Positions 53,901 to 64,000 of a DNA stretch of 64,000 nucleotides are shown piece by piece; the stretch's first letter is position 1; each line of letters starts with the position of its first letter. Under the pieces are notes generated by a model. It saw only the letters and a list, made by a program, of their open reading frames with translations. It had not been told where the DNA came from and did no database searches. Both the position numbers and the translations under genes were made by a program. The stretch comes from Micromussa lordhowensis (lineage: Eukaryota > Cnidaria > Anthozoa > Scleractinia > Lobophylliidae): contig OZ026598.1 of the NCBI GenBank assembly GCA_964020085.1, positions 12,914,516 through 12,978,515 of the forward strand. Reading direction: 5' to 3'.

Positions 53901-56900
53901 GAATTTTAACACTGAAGACTACTACTGCTTTAAAAACAAACTAGGATGCTGGGACTAACACCTCAGATGTTGAAAAAAATCAAAAATCTTCGTGAGCAGA
54001 ACTTCGAAGATGAGGCAAACAACATGCAATTGGACAAAGAGGATACTCGACAAAGCAACTCTAAGCGTAACTCGAGTGATAATATCCCGATTCTTTTATT
54101 TGTTATTGCTTTCAGTAAGCTTACTTCTAAATTACGATTTGATATTGCGGCAGGAAGCCCGAGTTCACTTGCAGCTCTCGTTTCACCTCGAGTGCAACAC
54201 AAAAACATATCTTTACTACACGTTATTTTATTTGCTATTTTTATGCGAGACCACTGTAAATTTATACCAAAACAATTGGAGTTTTCTACGAGCGATAGAT
54301 GCGACCATCTGCTCGTGCACTCATCAAATGAGCGAGCGTTGATATGTTGGGCAGCGTGCTATTATCCAAACAAAGTTTATTGTAAAGAATTACGGCAGAA
54401 TGCCTAATTTCTCAGGAAAAGAAACGGCCGTAGTTCTGCACAACAGACTAGTTGAGTTTCTCGAGGTAAATGCGACTGTCAAAATTAAATTCACGTCTCG
54501 TCTGTTCACTCGCTAGGGCAGCGCGAGTGGCGCAACTTCAACGTCCTTTTGTAAAACAGAAGGAAATTTGGCTGAAATCAAAGATGTTCAAGTGAACAAT
54601 GTCAGTGAACGTGTTTTTACCTTATCTGTAGTTTATTTTCCTGTCCTTTTATCTAAAAATCCACTCGCTTATAGACGAACTGAAAGACCGTCATAAATCT
54701 ACTGTAATATTCTCTTCGTCTGGTGAAGCACACAGGCTTCTGAAACCGCTTATGAACAACAGAGCAAAAAAATGCATTAAATTTGTTTCAGCGTACGACA
54801 CTATGACTGCACGTGTGTTCAGGCTGTAAGTATAAAGCCACATAGCTTGGCCTGCGAGTATTGCTTACTCCATTGAGGCAGATTCAATGCCGCTCTTCAG
54901 CTTCGCCGCCTCCATCAGTAGATACAAACATGCGAAACCCTACTCGGAATACTGTCATTGAGTTTAGTATCCGTAACAGTATTTCTTCAAGTTTACATTA
55001 CGATAACAAGTAGAAGTAAGCCCGTATTCTCAGTTCTTTTAAAAGCACGCTGTTTGAGAAAAGGAAAGCTTTGGACAACATCATGGCTCAGGGAAGCTAT
55101 TGTATATTCTGCACGTGGATTTTAGTGTCTGGAGATTACTGGAAATGTAGCGAAAGCGTAGGAGATACAGATTTATTTGCCCCTATTTTCCCGAATCCAA
55201 ACAAAAAAATACGGGCTTGTACCCATGCAGCACGTTCGTATTGGCAGCTACGTACTCCTTTGTATTTAATGTAGCTTTTTTAAAAAACGTTTGGTCTGCG
55301 CGAAGACAAGCAGTTATGACAAAAAAACAAACATAAGCTTACCACAATGTGCGTTTTCTGAGCATTTCCCGCCTTCTTTACACCTATTACATCCTTCATC
55401 AAACGTCCTTGGCGATTTTTAACCCGCAGGTCGTTGAAACGAAAATCCATTCATCCTGCTTCATCATTTGATCTGAAAAACCAGAAACCTGTAATCTCAA
55501 GCGGCATGATTGCTTCAAAATGACTCGCTCGTCGATTAAATACCGAATGAATGGTTGTTTGGCTGTTTGATTGACTCCAGACTTTCCAGGACAATGGTAA
55601 TCTTGTTCCGCGGAGGGTGTTCCGGAAATAACACCCGAACAACATTCCACACACCGCTCAAATTTGCTATTTACAAATGCATCTATCCTAATTTTTTTGT
55701 TAGTAAAATTCTTCTAAACGTGGGGGACGATGCAACAAAGACACCATGTATAACAAGGCTGCTTTTAAAGTGCGACACCGAAAAATTCGCTGTAGGGGAG
55801 CGCAATGTTGTAATCCGGTGTAAAGCGATCCGCGTTTTAAACTACCAAAAGAAATTATAATTGACTTGACTGCAAGCAGACGGTTCGCTCTTACACTGTA
55901 AGAAGCACAAATGAGGCTGAACGAGACACTTTTCTGAACGAAGCGAACACTGAACTTGTGGCCCGCAAATGTTATGTCATATAGCAAAAGCGGGAGTATT
56001 TTGATTCGGAAATGATTTGGCAGGTGATATGTAGCAGACTCTAACTTCGCGGTGAAAATAATTACGTTCTCATTCAGTTGCAACAACATTAATCCGGTGC
56101 AGACCAATATTTTCGTACAAAATGCAACAATTTCCACAATATCCACTAGTATGGATCTTTCACGGTTTGCCTAGCCCTCACATGTTTAATGATGGCGGAA
56201 ATTTTCAACCACAAGTTCCGACTCGATGCCACGTAATTTAAAAATTGATATTTGCCTGCTGCTGAAGAACCAGAAAAAAAGAAGAAAAAAAATTACTGCA
56301 AGAATTCTTCGTGGTAACATATTTTGAGAATCTTCTTGTTGTGGATGTAAACAGCAGTAAAGGCGGCTTCTCGGGAAATCGCACGGCGCTCACAGCATGG
56401 CGTGATGTTTTGTTCACAGATGTTGTTCCTAAGTGCGGCTGTAGCATTCCAGACAAATTTTTTGTTGCTGGCTCTTTTTAACTCGAATTTGTCCAGGACA
56501 AATCTGAGATTGTCCTCTAGTGTGACTTGGCCCTATGTTGTTGATTCTCTCCTAGAATCTCCTGGAGGCTTCGCTGCTCACGGTTTTGAAAGTTCCGGCG
56601 CGCCTTCACCTCTCAAATAACACTTACCTGTTTCAGAGTAACAATTTACAATTTGATACCTCTTTTACTTTCAGAAGCCCTCGCTTGCACGTAAAAGCAT
56701 TTTGAATTTCTCTGTAGCAAACACATCTTTTGATTGCTCACCATTCTCCCTGGGTGGCGTATTAATTTTGGATCATGAGTTAACATTGATTTTCCGAAAT
56801 AATGCCGTGAAGCTGTTTGAAAGAAAGGGCGAGGTGTTCCAGGAAATTCGTTAAGACCGCACATGCAAGTGTCAAGAAAACAAATTTCAATTATTTTAGT

Positions 56901-57711
56901 TTTCATGGGTGGAAAAACTGACTAAAAGTTGTGATGAAAAATTTGTGTTCAGATATCTAGTCTCCCACAGCGTTTCTTCTGGACAAAGGGACTCTTCAGA
57001 GATTTTTTCTCGTACGTATACGTGATAATGCTGAGACAGATTGTCGTAATGTTTATGCGAACGGGAATTTCAGCGCGATGCACAAGGAGTTAAAGTTCTC
57101 CGATTAGTCCCTTGGACTGGATGAAATGCTGCGTCGTTCTAGCCATTCACTGGTCCTTGACCTGTGAATTATCATGGATAACTTTGAATGCGAAATTTGC
57201 CATTAAGGGGTCGAAGAAACGAACGAATTTATATGAATTCTGTAGAGAAAATGTAACAGCCCGACTGGAAAAATTTCCTCGAAGAAGGTAACTAAGCATG
57301 CGCAGTTGCTTTCGGACTACTAGTAGTAACCACAATGATGGAAAACCACTAGGCGATGCAAATAAATAGACTTTGTGACACATATCAAGTACAAGATCGG
57401 TGAGAGGCCTCTTAAGAGGGTTCCAAGGTTTGCATCAATGCGCGGCAGCGTTTAAAGGGTTTGGGTCTCGGTGCAAGTCCTCCCATGCAACTGATCCTAG
57501 GACATTCCTCGCTCAAGCTTTGCGAATTTGGTGAGTTGCGCCACCACGTAGGTCGGTGAGATATCAGGGGAAGTGTCTGCATTTTTATTTCTGTCGCTAC
57601 GTAAACTGAATTAATATAATATTGTGTTTCGGTCGAATTGGGAATTTCAAATCAACGCGACTTAAATTAATGAAAAATGAAGGAAACAGGAAATTAACTC
57701 TCTTTATGTGC
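53901..57711. other. No gene seen
   Basis: Noncoding or unrecognisable. A possible acceptor followed by a short open stretch at about 53943-53993 is too weak to call. The block near 57150-57380 looks like a moderately repeated sequence. No complete inverted or direct repeat pairs were found. Confidence 0.4.
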
Positions 57712-57804
57712 ACAAACGAACATAATTTCTTGAGACAACAGGTACAAATATATTTTATATATTAAACACCAAGTGTACAAATCCAAACTGAAAACAGTAT
57801 TTGT
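57712..57804 (+). repeat. Direct repeat of about 90 bp, left copy
   Basis: Starts ACAAACGAACATAATTTCTT and contains GAGACAACAGG and AACACCAAGTGTA. A diverged copy at 59575-59663 lies directly behind the decayed LINE. Confidence 0.75.
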
Positions 57805-57814
57805 CGATAAGATG

Positions 57815-59560
57815 CAATCAGAACCGCCCAATTGGAAGTGAAGATGGAACTCTCCTGACGAAAATGGAAGGCCAGCTTCAGCGATGGAAGAGGCATTTTG
57901 AATCCGTACTGAACAGACCAGCCTCAAGCCAACTACCAGATCTTCGACCTGCAGAACAACATAATACCTATTTCCAGAGGAGAAATTAGAACAGCCCTCA
58001 CTCATCTGAAGAATGCCAAAGCTCCAGGGCTGGATAACGTCCTTCCTGAAGCATTGAAGGAGGGAGGTCCTTGAATTGTGGAAGCACTATTTCGTGATGG
58101 GAGAAAGAAGAGATTCCAGACGACTGGAAGAGAGGTCTTCTAGTAAAGCTGACAAAAAGGCGACCTTACTTTGCGTGGTAACTAGAGGGGAATAACGTTG
58201 CTCTCAATACCCAGCAAAGTCGGCCAAACCCGGGTCGTAGACCCTTTTCATAAATGGCTGCATTAAAGTTAGCCTGACTAGCCTCCTTTTTGAGTTGATC
58301 AATCAAACCAATTTTTACTCCCAATCGAATTTAGTGAGGCTAATTTAAATGCACACAAAATAAATTGGTAGCCATTTAGGAGAAGGGTCTATATTGAACC
58401 GAATGAAGGTCATTGTTGACGAAGTCCTGAGAGACGAGCAGGCGGGATTTAAAAGGATCGTTCTTGCATCTATCAAATTGCCACACTAAAGATTATCATA
58501 GAACAAACAATGGAATGGTCATCCTTCCCACTGTACTTGTTATTGGTGGATTTTAAGAAAACCTTTGATTCTCTGGATAGGGAGGTTATGTGGAGGGTTC
58601 TTCGTCATTACGCGGTACACCTAATTAGGTCATCAATTCAGTATCAGGGCTTTACTTGCCGACTGCTTCATAAAGGAACTGACTGAGCCCATCGAGGTCA
58701 AGACTGGTGTGAGACAGGGATGCCTTCTTTCGCCGTTGCTGTTCCTTGTGGTACTTGACTGGCTGTCCAAGAACGCATATGAGGGTAAACATTTGGGACT
58801 AGTGGGCACTGAGCCAATGTCTAGAAGACTTGAATTATGCTGACGATCTTTGCTTGCTAATACACCGACTGGCTGATGTGAAAGTGAAAGGAGAAAGATT
58901 ACAAGGGACTGGTGGTCAGGTATGGCTCAAATCAATATCCAGAAAACAAAGGAGATGCGAATTGGCTTGAGGCAACAAGAATCACTGGAACTTCATGGGA
59001 GTCTCCGGGTTCACGTATTTGGGAAACATCAGCAGTGAAACTGGCGGAACTGACGAGAACATAACGGCCAGGATAAGGAAAGCGCAATTTACATTCTCAA
59101 TGCTTATGCCTGTGTGGAGGGAAAATGTACCAGATTGCAAACAAAGCTCAGGATTTTCAAGACGAACGTGACATCTGCCCTTCTGTACGGTTCGGAAACC
59201 TGGAGGTCGACGAAACTACTAATCAAGAAATTGCAAACATTTATCAACAAGTGTTCAACAAAGATCCTGAATATCCGTAGGCCAGAGATCATTTCAGGTG
59301 GAGAACTATGGGAAAGGCGCAACAATGTCAACCGGGAATGTCGTATAGAGGAAAGCATTAAGAGAAGAAAGTGGAAATGGATCGGGCATACCCTTCAGAA
59401 ACCTGAAAATAATATCACCCGTTCCGTCCTGGAGTGCAACCCTCAGGGTTCAGAAGAAGAGGCCGCCCAAAGCAATCCTGGAGGCGAAGTGTGCAAGACA
59501 AGCTTGCAAGACAAAGAAGACTGCCAAAAATAGAGTCAGGAGTGAAGATTGCCCAATTTA
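57815..59560 (+). pseudogene. Heavily decayed LINE reverse transcriptase (RTE-like)
   Basis: Pieces in several frames follow the order of a non-LTR reverse transcriptase. They are LQRWKRHFESVLNRP (57.87), ALTHLKNAKAPGLDNVLPEA (58.0), RGITLLSIPSKVG (58.19), DEQAGFKR and IYQIATLKIIIEQTMEW (58.43-58.52), LLVDFKKTFDSLDREVMW (motif A, 58.54), CETGMPSF near motif B' (58.71), NYADDLCLL (motif C, YADD at 58836-58847), LRIFKTNVTSALLYGSETW (59.14) and RKWKWIGHTLQKPENNITR with GFRRRGRPKQSWRRSVQDK at the C-terminus (59.38-59.51). Many frameshifts and stops make it long dead. The GSETW and RGRPKQSWRR end is typical of a large animal family often annotated as endonuclease-reverse transcriptase; I place it near RTE with caution. 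Confidence 0.75.
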
Positions 59561-59574
59561 ATCTAATCTATTAT

Positions 59575-59663
59575 ACAAACGAAGAGAATTTCTCGAGACA
59601 ACAGGAAAAAAATCTATTTTAACACCAAGTGTAAAAAATCTGAAATGCAAGCAGTATTTCTGG
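59575..59663 (+). repeat. Direct repeat of about 90 bp, right copy
   Basis: Starts ACAAACGAAGAGAATTTCTC and shares GAGACAACAGG and AACACCAAGTGTA with the left copy. Overall identity is perhaps 75 percent with three small gaps. Confidence 0.75.
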
Positions 59664-59859
59664 CATTGCCCCTAAACGTAGGATTTAAGCAACCAGGCTA
59701 CTTAGACCTGATCTCCACCCTGAGAAAATAATGCTTTTTTCCTTTTTCTGTTTCAAGCCACTCATTCAATTTCTTCGTGAGTTTTACATGGCCAGTATCG
59801 AGAATCTGAGGCGAAATTAACGGAAATCTCAATCACTAGATCATGTGTAGCGCAGATAA

Positions 59860-60960
59860 CAGGGCCACATAGACTCAACTTCATCATCTTAGCTCAAACT
59901 GTGGATCATATCTGTTAAGCATATGACAGGGCCATCTAAACTCGATTCAAACTGTGGATCATATCTGTTAGCTCGTTACGCGTCTAACAGGGCCGCATAG
60001 ACTCAACTCTCAAACTGTGGATCATGTTTGTTACGCATCCAACAGGGCCACCTAGACTCAACTCAAACTGTGGATCATATCTGCTACGCATATAACAGGG
60101 CCACCTAGACTCAACTCAAACTGTGGATCAAATCTGTTACCCATATAACAGTGCCACATAGACTCGACTTCATCATCTTATCTCAAACTGTGGATCATAT
60201 CTGTTACGCATATACAGGGCCACATAGACTCAACTTCATCATCTTATCTCAAACTGTGGATCATATCTGTTACCCATATGACAGGGCCATCTAGACTCGA
60301 TTCAAACTGTGGATCATATCTGTCACCTGGTTACGTATCTAACAGGGCCACATAGACTCAACTCAAACTGTGGATCATGTTTGTTACGCATCCAACATGG
60401 CCACTTAGACTCAACTCAAACTGTGGATCATATCTGTTAGACATATGACAGGGCCATCTAAACTTGATTCAAACTGTGGATCATATCTGTTACTTGGTTA
60501 CGCATCTAACAGGGCCTCATAGACTCAACTCAAACTGTGGATCATGTTTGCTACGCATCCAAACTCAAACTGTGGATAATATCTGTTACGCATATAACAG
60601 GGCCACCTAGACTCAACTCAAAGTGTAGATCATATCTGTTGCGCTTATAACAGGGCCACATAGACCCAACTCAAACTGTGGATCATATCTGTTACGCATA
60701 TAACTGGTCCACCTAGACTCAACTCAAAGTGTAGATCATATCTGTTACGCTTATAACAGGGCCACATAGACCCAACTCAAACTGTGGATCATATCAGTTA
60801 CGCATATAACAGGGCCACCGGCATAGAATCGACTTCATCATCTTATCTCAAACTGTGGATCATATCTGTTAGGCATATAACAGGGCTACATAAACTCAAC
60901 TCAAACTGTGGATCATATCTGTTGCAAATATTACAGGGCCACATAGACTCAACTTCTCTT
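59860..60960. repeat. Minisatellite with units of about 54 bp (CTGTGGATCATATCTGTTAC)
   Basis: About 19 copies of a unit containing AAACTGTGGATCATATCTGT, then a variable CATAT/GCATC part, ACAGGGCCACATAGACTCAA. Units vary between about 50 and 70 bp because some carry CTTCATCATCTTATCT and others TGGTTACG. Confidence 0.92.
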
Positions 60961-61338
60961 TGCACCTAGCTATGCAAGGCTTCATGAGCAACTCTCAATC
61001 CGCCCATGGGCCATCGTTCTAACCTTTGGGACATAAACAGGTTTTTGGTTCTCAGTGAGTTAGGGTACCTGTCAAAGTATATAAGAGGTAAAATTGGAAT
61101 CGGTTGTAGAACTGGCGCTTAGCTGCACTTAAGAGCAAAAGGCGGCTAAGAGTATCGCTACAACAGCTGGATGAAATGGTTCCTGGCCATCGCCGCGGGA
61201 ACCATTTGCCCTACCCGCGTACTCCAAGAATTCTGAAATAAGGCAAGAGGTACTTCGGTAACAATTCACAAATCAGAAAAGCGAAGAAAACGTCGCTCAC
61301 AGAAGGCATCGAGTTATAAATATTTCAAGTTATAGATT
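60961..61338. other. No gene seen
   Basis: Noncoding between the minisatellite and the LINE fragment. Confidence 0.4.
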
Positions 61339-61835
61339 ATGCATCCAGTGCGTGGAGAACAACCTGGCCAATGGAAAGAAATCCACAAGATGACATGGAC
61401 ATCCCCAGACATGCAGATTGATCACGTCATAAACAGCAAGTGGACGAATTTAAGGCAAGTGGAAGAAACTAAGGCAGCATTTCAGCTAGAACCTAGAAAC
61501 CGCTTTCCAGCCCTTGAGGAAGAACTGGAAGAACATGACCTTAGCAGTTTCCATTCGACAGCGAGAGAAGCGGGAGCGAAGATCCTGAGATTCAGAAGAA
61601 GGAAAAGAGGACAATGGATACAGAAAGGAACTCGAGATAAAATCAAAGAAAGGAAACAGATGAAGGAGAAGATCGATTCAAAAAGATCAGAGAGGGCGAA
61701 AGACCGCCGCAGAAAGAAATAGCAAAGAAATGAAATGGATAAGGAGATGGAAAGGATGGCCAAGGGGGAGAATCTGGCTGAGGAAACGGAAGAGGCCGTC
61801 TCGAAGACACTCCGGGGTGGAGACAGGCCCATTAA
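61339..61835 (+). pseudogene. LINE fragment: linker between endonuclease and reverse transcriptase
   Basis: The frame from 61339 has NRFPALEEELEEHDLSSFHS, AREAGAKILRFRRRKRGQW and a Lys/Glu-rich run, then a TAG at 61720 and a shift. A second stretch (KEMERMAKGENLAEETEEAV) leads to GDRPIK, where a TTAA MITE is inserted. This charged segment is the part that precedes the reverse transcriptase in the same LINE family as the 57.8-59.6 kb remnant. With the MITE removed the frame reads RPIKDKN for three more residues before similarity is lost. Confidence 0.55.
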
Positions 61836-62235
61836 GCGGCGCGCGCGGGGGGGGGGGGGTTAACATGAATTTAAGTGAAATTTTAGGAAGTTTAAAGAGA
61901 GATTACTGCAAAGAGAAAAACGTTTTGGAATACCACCAGACAGTTAAATGCCCCCGAAAGAGCACCCCAGCTTGATGGGTAACTGTTTTATGTTTGTTGT
62001 ACGTCTTCCAATTGTTTACTTCAAATTCTAATTTTAAAACATCAGATCTTCCAAATTTCCGATTTCCATAAATCTTACTAATCCTTTGAGAAAAACTATT
62101 TCTCCCCAAATATACCCAAAAATCGCCCAAACATTTACATATGTGAGATGAGCAGATTGCTAAACACATAAACGAGCTATTTACATCAAAACTATAGTAC
62201 CCAGCCAACAGACGGCCTCCATGTTAACCCCCGCC
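61836..62235. mobile_element. 400-bp MITE with TTAA target-site duplication (GGCGGGGGTTAAC family)
   Basis: Flanked by TTAA (61832-61835 and 62236-62239). The right end reads GGCGGGGGTTAACATGGAGG inward; the left end is the same with an expanded run of G (61847-61859). It shares terminal and internal sequence with the MITE at 34931-35295. Confidence 0.82.
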
Positions 62236-62239
62236 TTAA

Positions 62240-64000
62240 GGATAAAAACAACATTTATTTAACCACGATAAAAATTACAGCGGAGCGGATGTGGTCGTGT
62301 ATTTATGAAGTTAAAAAAGTACTATTTACAAATAAAATGTCGAATGGCAGGATTCTGTCTCGCGTAGAAGGCAACTTGAAGATATGATATGTTGAGAATG
62401 TCTTATCGATAAGGGTCAGTCTATTTGTCCTTGATGTGTTGGGAATGTCTGATGAGGGCCAATCTACGTGTTCTTGTCGATATTAGACAACTATGACCTA
62501 CATATTTACAGAGATGAATGATAAGGAAAAATTTACGTATGTACTTAGGTGATAGAAGCAATAAAGTGAAAGTGAAAGTGAAAAGGAGAATGGGTTCCAA
62601 TCTATATGCCTTTATCTTTAAAGGAGTCGAACTTACCTATATATTAATATTGAGAATGGCTGTTAATTTCCAGTCTACACATGATTTATGGGGTGAGTTA
62701 ATCAAGGATCCCCTAACCCTAAGTTATCCTGGCGAGAGAAGTTTGCCATTCTTGTAACCAAATCACGATACATTCTTTAGGTCAGACGTGAGGTAAATTC
62801 GGGTGAGCGAATCATCACGTCTCAACAGGTTGGGTAACCCAGACAACTTTACTCCACTTTATCCCGTACCAACGCTTCTCAGACTAGCCTACCCTCAGGA
62901 AGGTCACTGGAAAAACCGCAAAATGAGCGCTTCTTAACAAGACTGAATCCGCTAGAAGGGACAACGGGAACTTCCTTAAGTCGTCCAGCTCCGTATTAAG
63001 CCTCAGCCGGTGAAATACGTTTCTTGTCTCGTGGGCAGGAAGGGCGGCAGGGAGGGTTGTCTTGGTAAATGGGGCTTACGAGCGGTAAAGTGACTTTTCG
63101 TAGCGAAGGAATGGGGAACGGTAGAGAAAAAGTCCACTTCAAAACGATATTTCTAATTTTGTTCAGGAAAAAAACACATTTGAAAAACTATACCAGGGAT
63201 TTTAGAGTAAGTTAAGCGGCCGCCACAGTGACAGACAGCCTAAAGTAAAACAAGAAATAACGTTTATAAGAGAAGACAATATCTCGGGTCGAAACCTACA
63301 GAATAAGGATATTTTGAAAACGAGAATGCGAAGGCACACAACGACCACAAGTAACAAAAGAATGCACGATCGCAAATTTTAGACTTTTTTGTATTTTATT
63401 AGTTTTCATTGTCGTTTGATCTTACTTTCTTGCATGGAATATTCAGGTTTCTTTTCCACTTTAAATTTGTTTACATGTCTGCCTAACATTTTTTAATGTA
63501 ACATTTAAAATCTTCTTTAATGCAGGGTTTCCATCTAATGCCGGCCAGCCTAAATAACGTGTCATCGGAAAACAAATGAATTTTGGCTCAATCCAGGAGG
63601 CTGGACCATTAGGCTGCTTTTCGACTCGTATTGTTTGCCTCGAGAAATCTATTAATTTCAAACACTGTGGATATGCTCAGGCAAATATTTCGACTCGTTC
63701 CATTCATAGATGGGGAGCAAAAAAAAAAAAACACAAGCTGTGTATGCCAATTTTCCATTGAAGATGTTTTTGCTTGCTCTCTGAATTCAGCATGTGCTAA
63801 AGTCGTTGCGTTATCCAGAGATAATTGTCTGATAACAAAACATGCTTGTACTTGAGAGAAGTGATTTTCCGGTAGGTTTCCTGCACGAAACTCGTCCACT
63901 GATTTTTTTTTAAATATCTTGCGTCTAGTTTTGCGCGTAACCACCGGCGTCCGAAACTTTTGCTATGCAGGTTTTATTTTTTAGCATGACTTTTCTTGAG
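62240..64000. other. No gene seen
   Basis: Noncoding. It contains two telomere-like units (CCCTAACCCTAAG) near 62712 and nothing else that can be supported. Confidence 0.4.

Noticed and set aside
53943..54407. Possible exon and 153-residue frame (MLGLTPQMLKKIKNLREQNF)
   Set aside because: The start looks coding after an acceptor-like ACAAACTAG, but the rest is hydrophobic noise and no donor or partner exon was found.
57147..57383. 78-residue minus-strand frame
   Set aside because: No domain, and the surrounding sequence looks like a dispersed noncoding repeat.
61339..61722. Independent 127-residue Lys/Arg/Glu-rich gene
   Set aside because: Its composition and the RPIKDK ending identify it as the linker of a LINE polyprotein.

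Overview
This is a eukaryotic, AT-rich window made mostly of mobile elements, most likely from an anthozoan cnidarian and probably a stony coral. I base that on the mix of elements: a tRNA-derived SINE of a type I associate with corals, a Helentron with OTU and endonuclease domains, an ISL2EU-like transposon with a YqaJ nuclease, a tyrosine-recombinase element with a Myb-like tail, several families of non-LTR retrotransposon, and many foldback MITEs with TTAA target sites. No database search was possible, so the host is an inference. I see no operons, no rRNA genes and no convincing complete single-copy host gene.

Layout. At 1-410 a gene on the minus strand begins with a TATA/CCAAT promoter and an N-terminal coding stretch that leaves the window. 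A SINE (about 1.17-1.48 kb) and a 5'-truncated CR1/L2-group LINE (1.8-3.1 kb) follow. A 5'-truncated L1/Tx1-like LINE (5556-8840) has a perfect 16-bp target-site duplication and one stop codon. A Helentron occupies 9.5-16.7 kb on the minus strand: an N-terminal basic region, a 2A ribosome-skipping motif, an OTU protease, the HUH Rep, a PIF1-like helicase and an AP-type endonuclease, all in one row and broken by six reading-frame shifts. Two phase-compatible exons of an unknown gene lie at 18.3 and 20.4 kb. A nearly full-length CR1/L2-group LINE lies at 21.1-24.5 kb.

At 26.9-29.3 kb a zinc finger, tyrosine recombinase and Myb-like gene is split by a 767-bp TTAA foldback element. An unrecognised gene remnant on the opposite strand faces it at 29.6-30.6 kb. 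The 31-40 kb region holds a Penelope-like fragment, two small MITEs, a tRNA-like sequence between two direct repeats, a short telomere-like tract and a roughly 430-bp inverted duplication.

A satellite array (40.3-46.2 kb) is split by a 3.5-kb ISL2EU-like transposon with 54-bp terminal inverted repeats and an AT duplication. It carries a decayed SAP-SWIM-YqaJ gene and a short intact THAP protein that has lost the transposase core. A 37-bp satellite follows at 47.0-47.9 kb. At 48450-53617 lies an apparently intact Mutator-like element. Its six-exon gene reads as a 622-residue PHD-FLYWCH-MULE transposase, and its terminal inverted repeats are seven-copy arrays of a 15-bp motif. Downstream are a decayed LINE with an RTE-like reverse transcriptase between about 90-bp direct repeats, a minisatellite (59.9-61.0 kb), a further LINE fragment and a second TTAA MITE.

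The best candidates for new biology are the 2A motif in front of the OTU domain of a Helentron, the intact PHD-FLYWCH MULE with iterated termini, and the THAP-only product of the ISL2EU element, which could act as a repressor.
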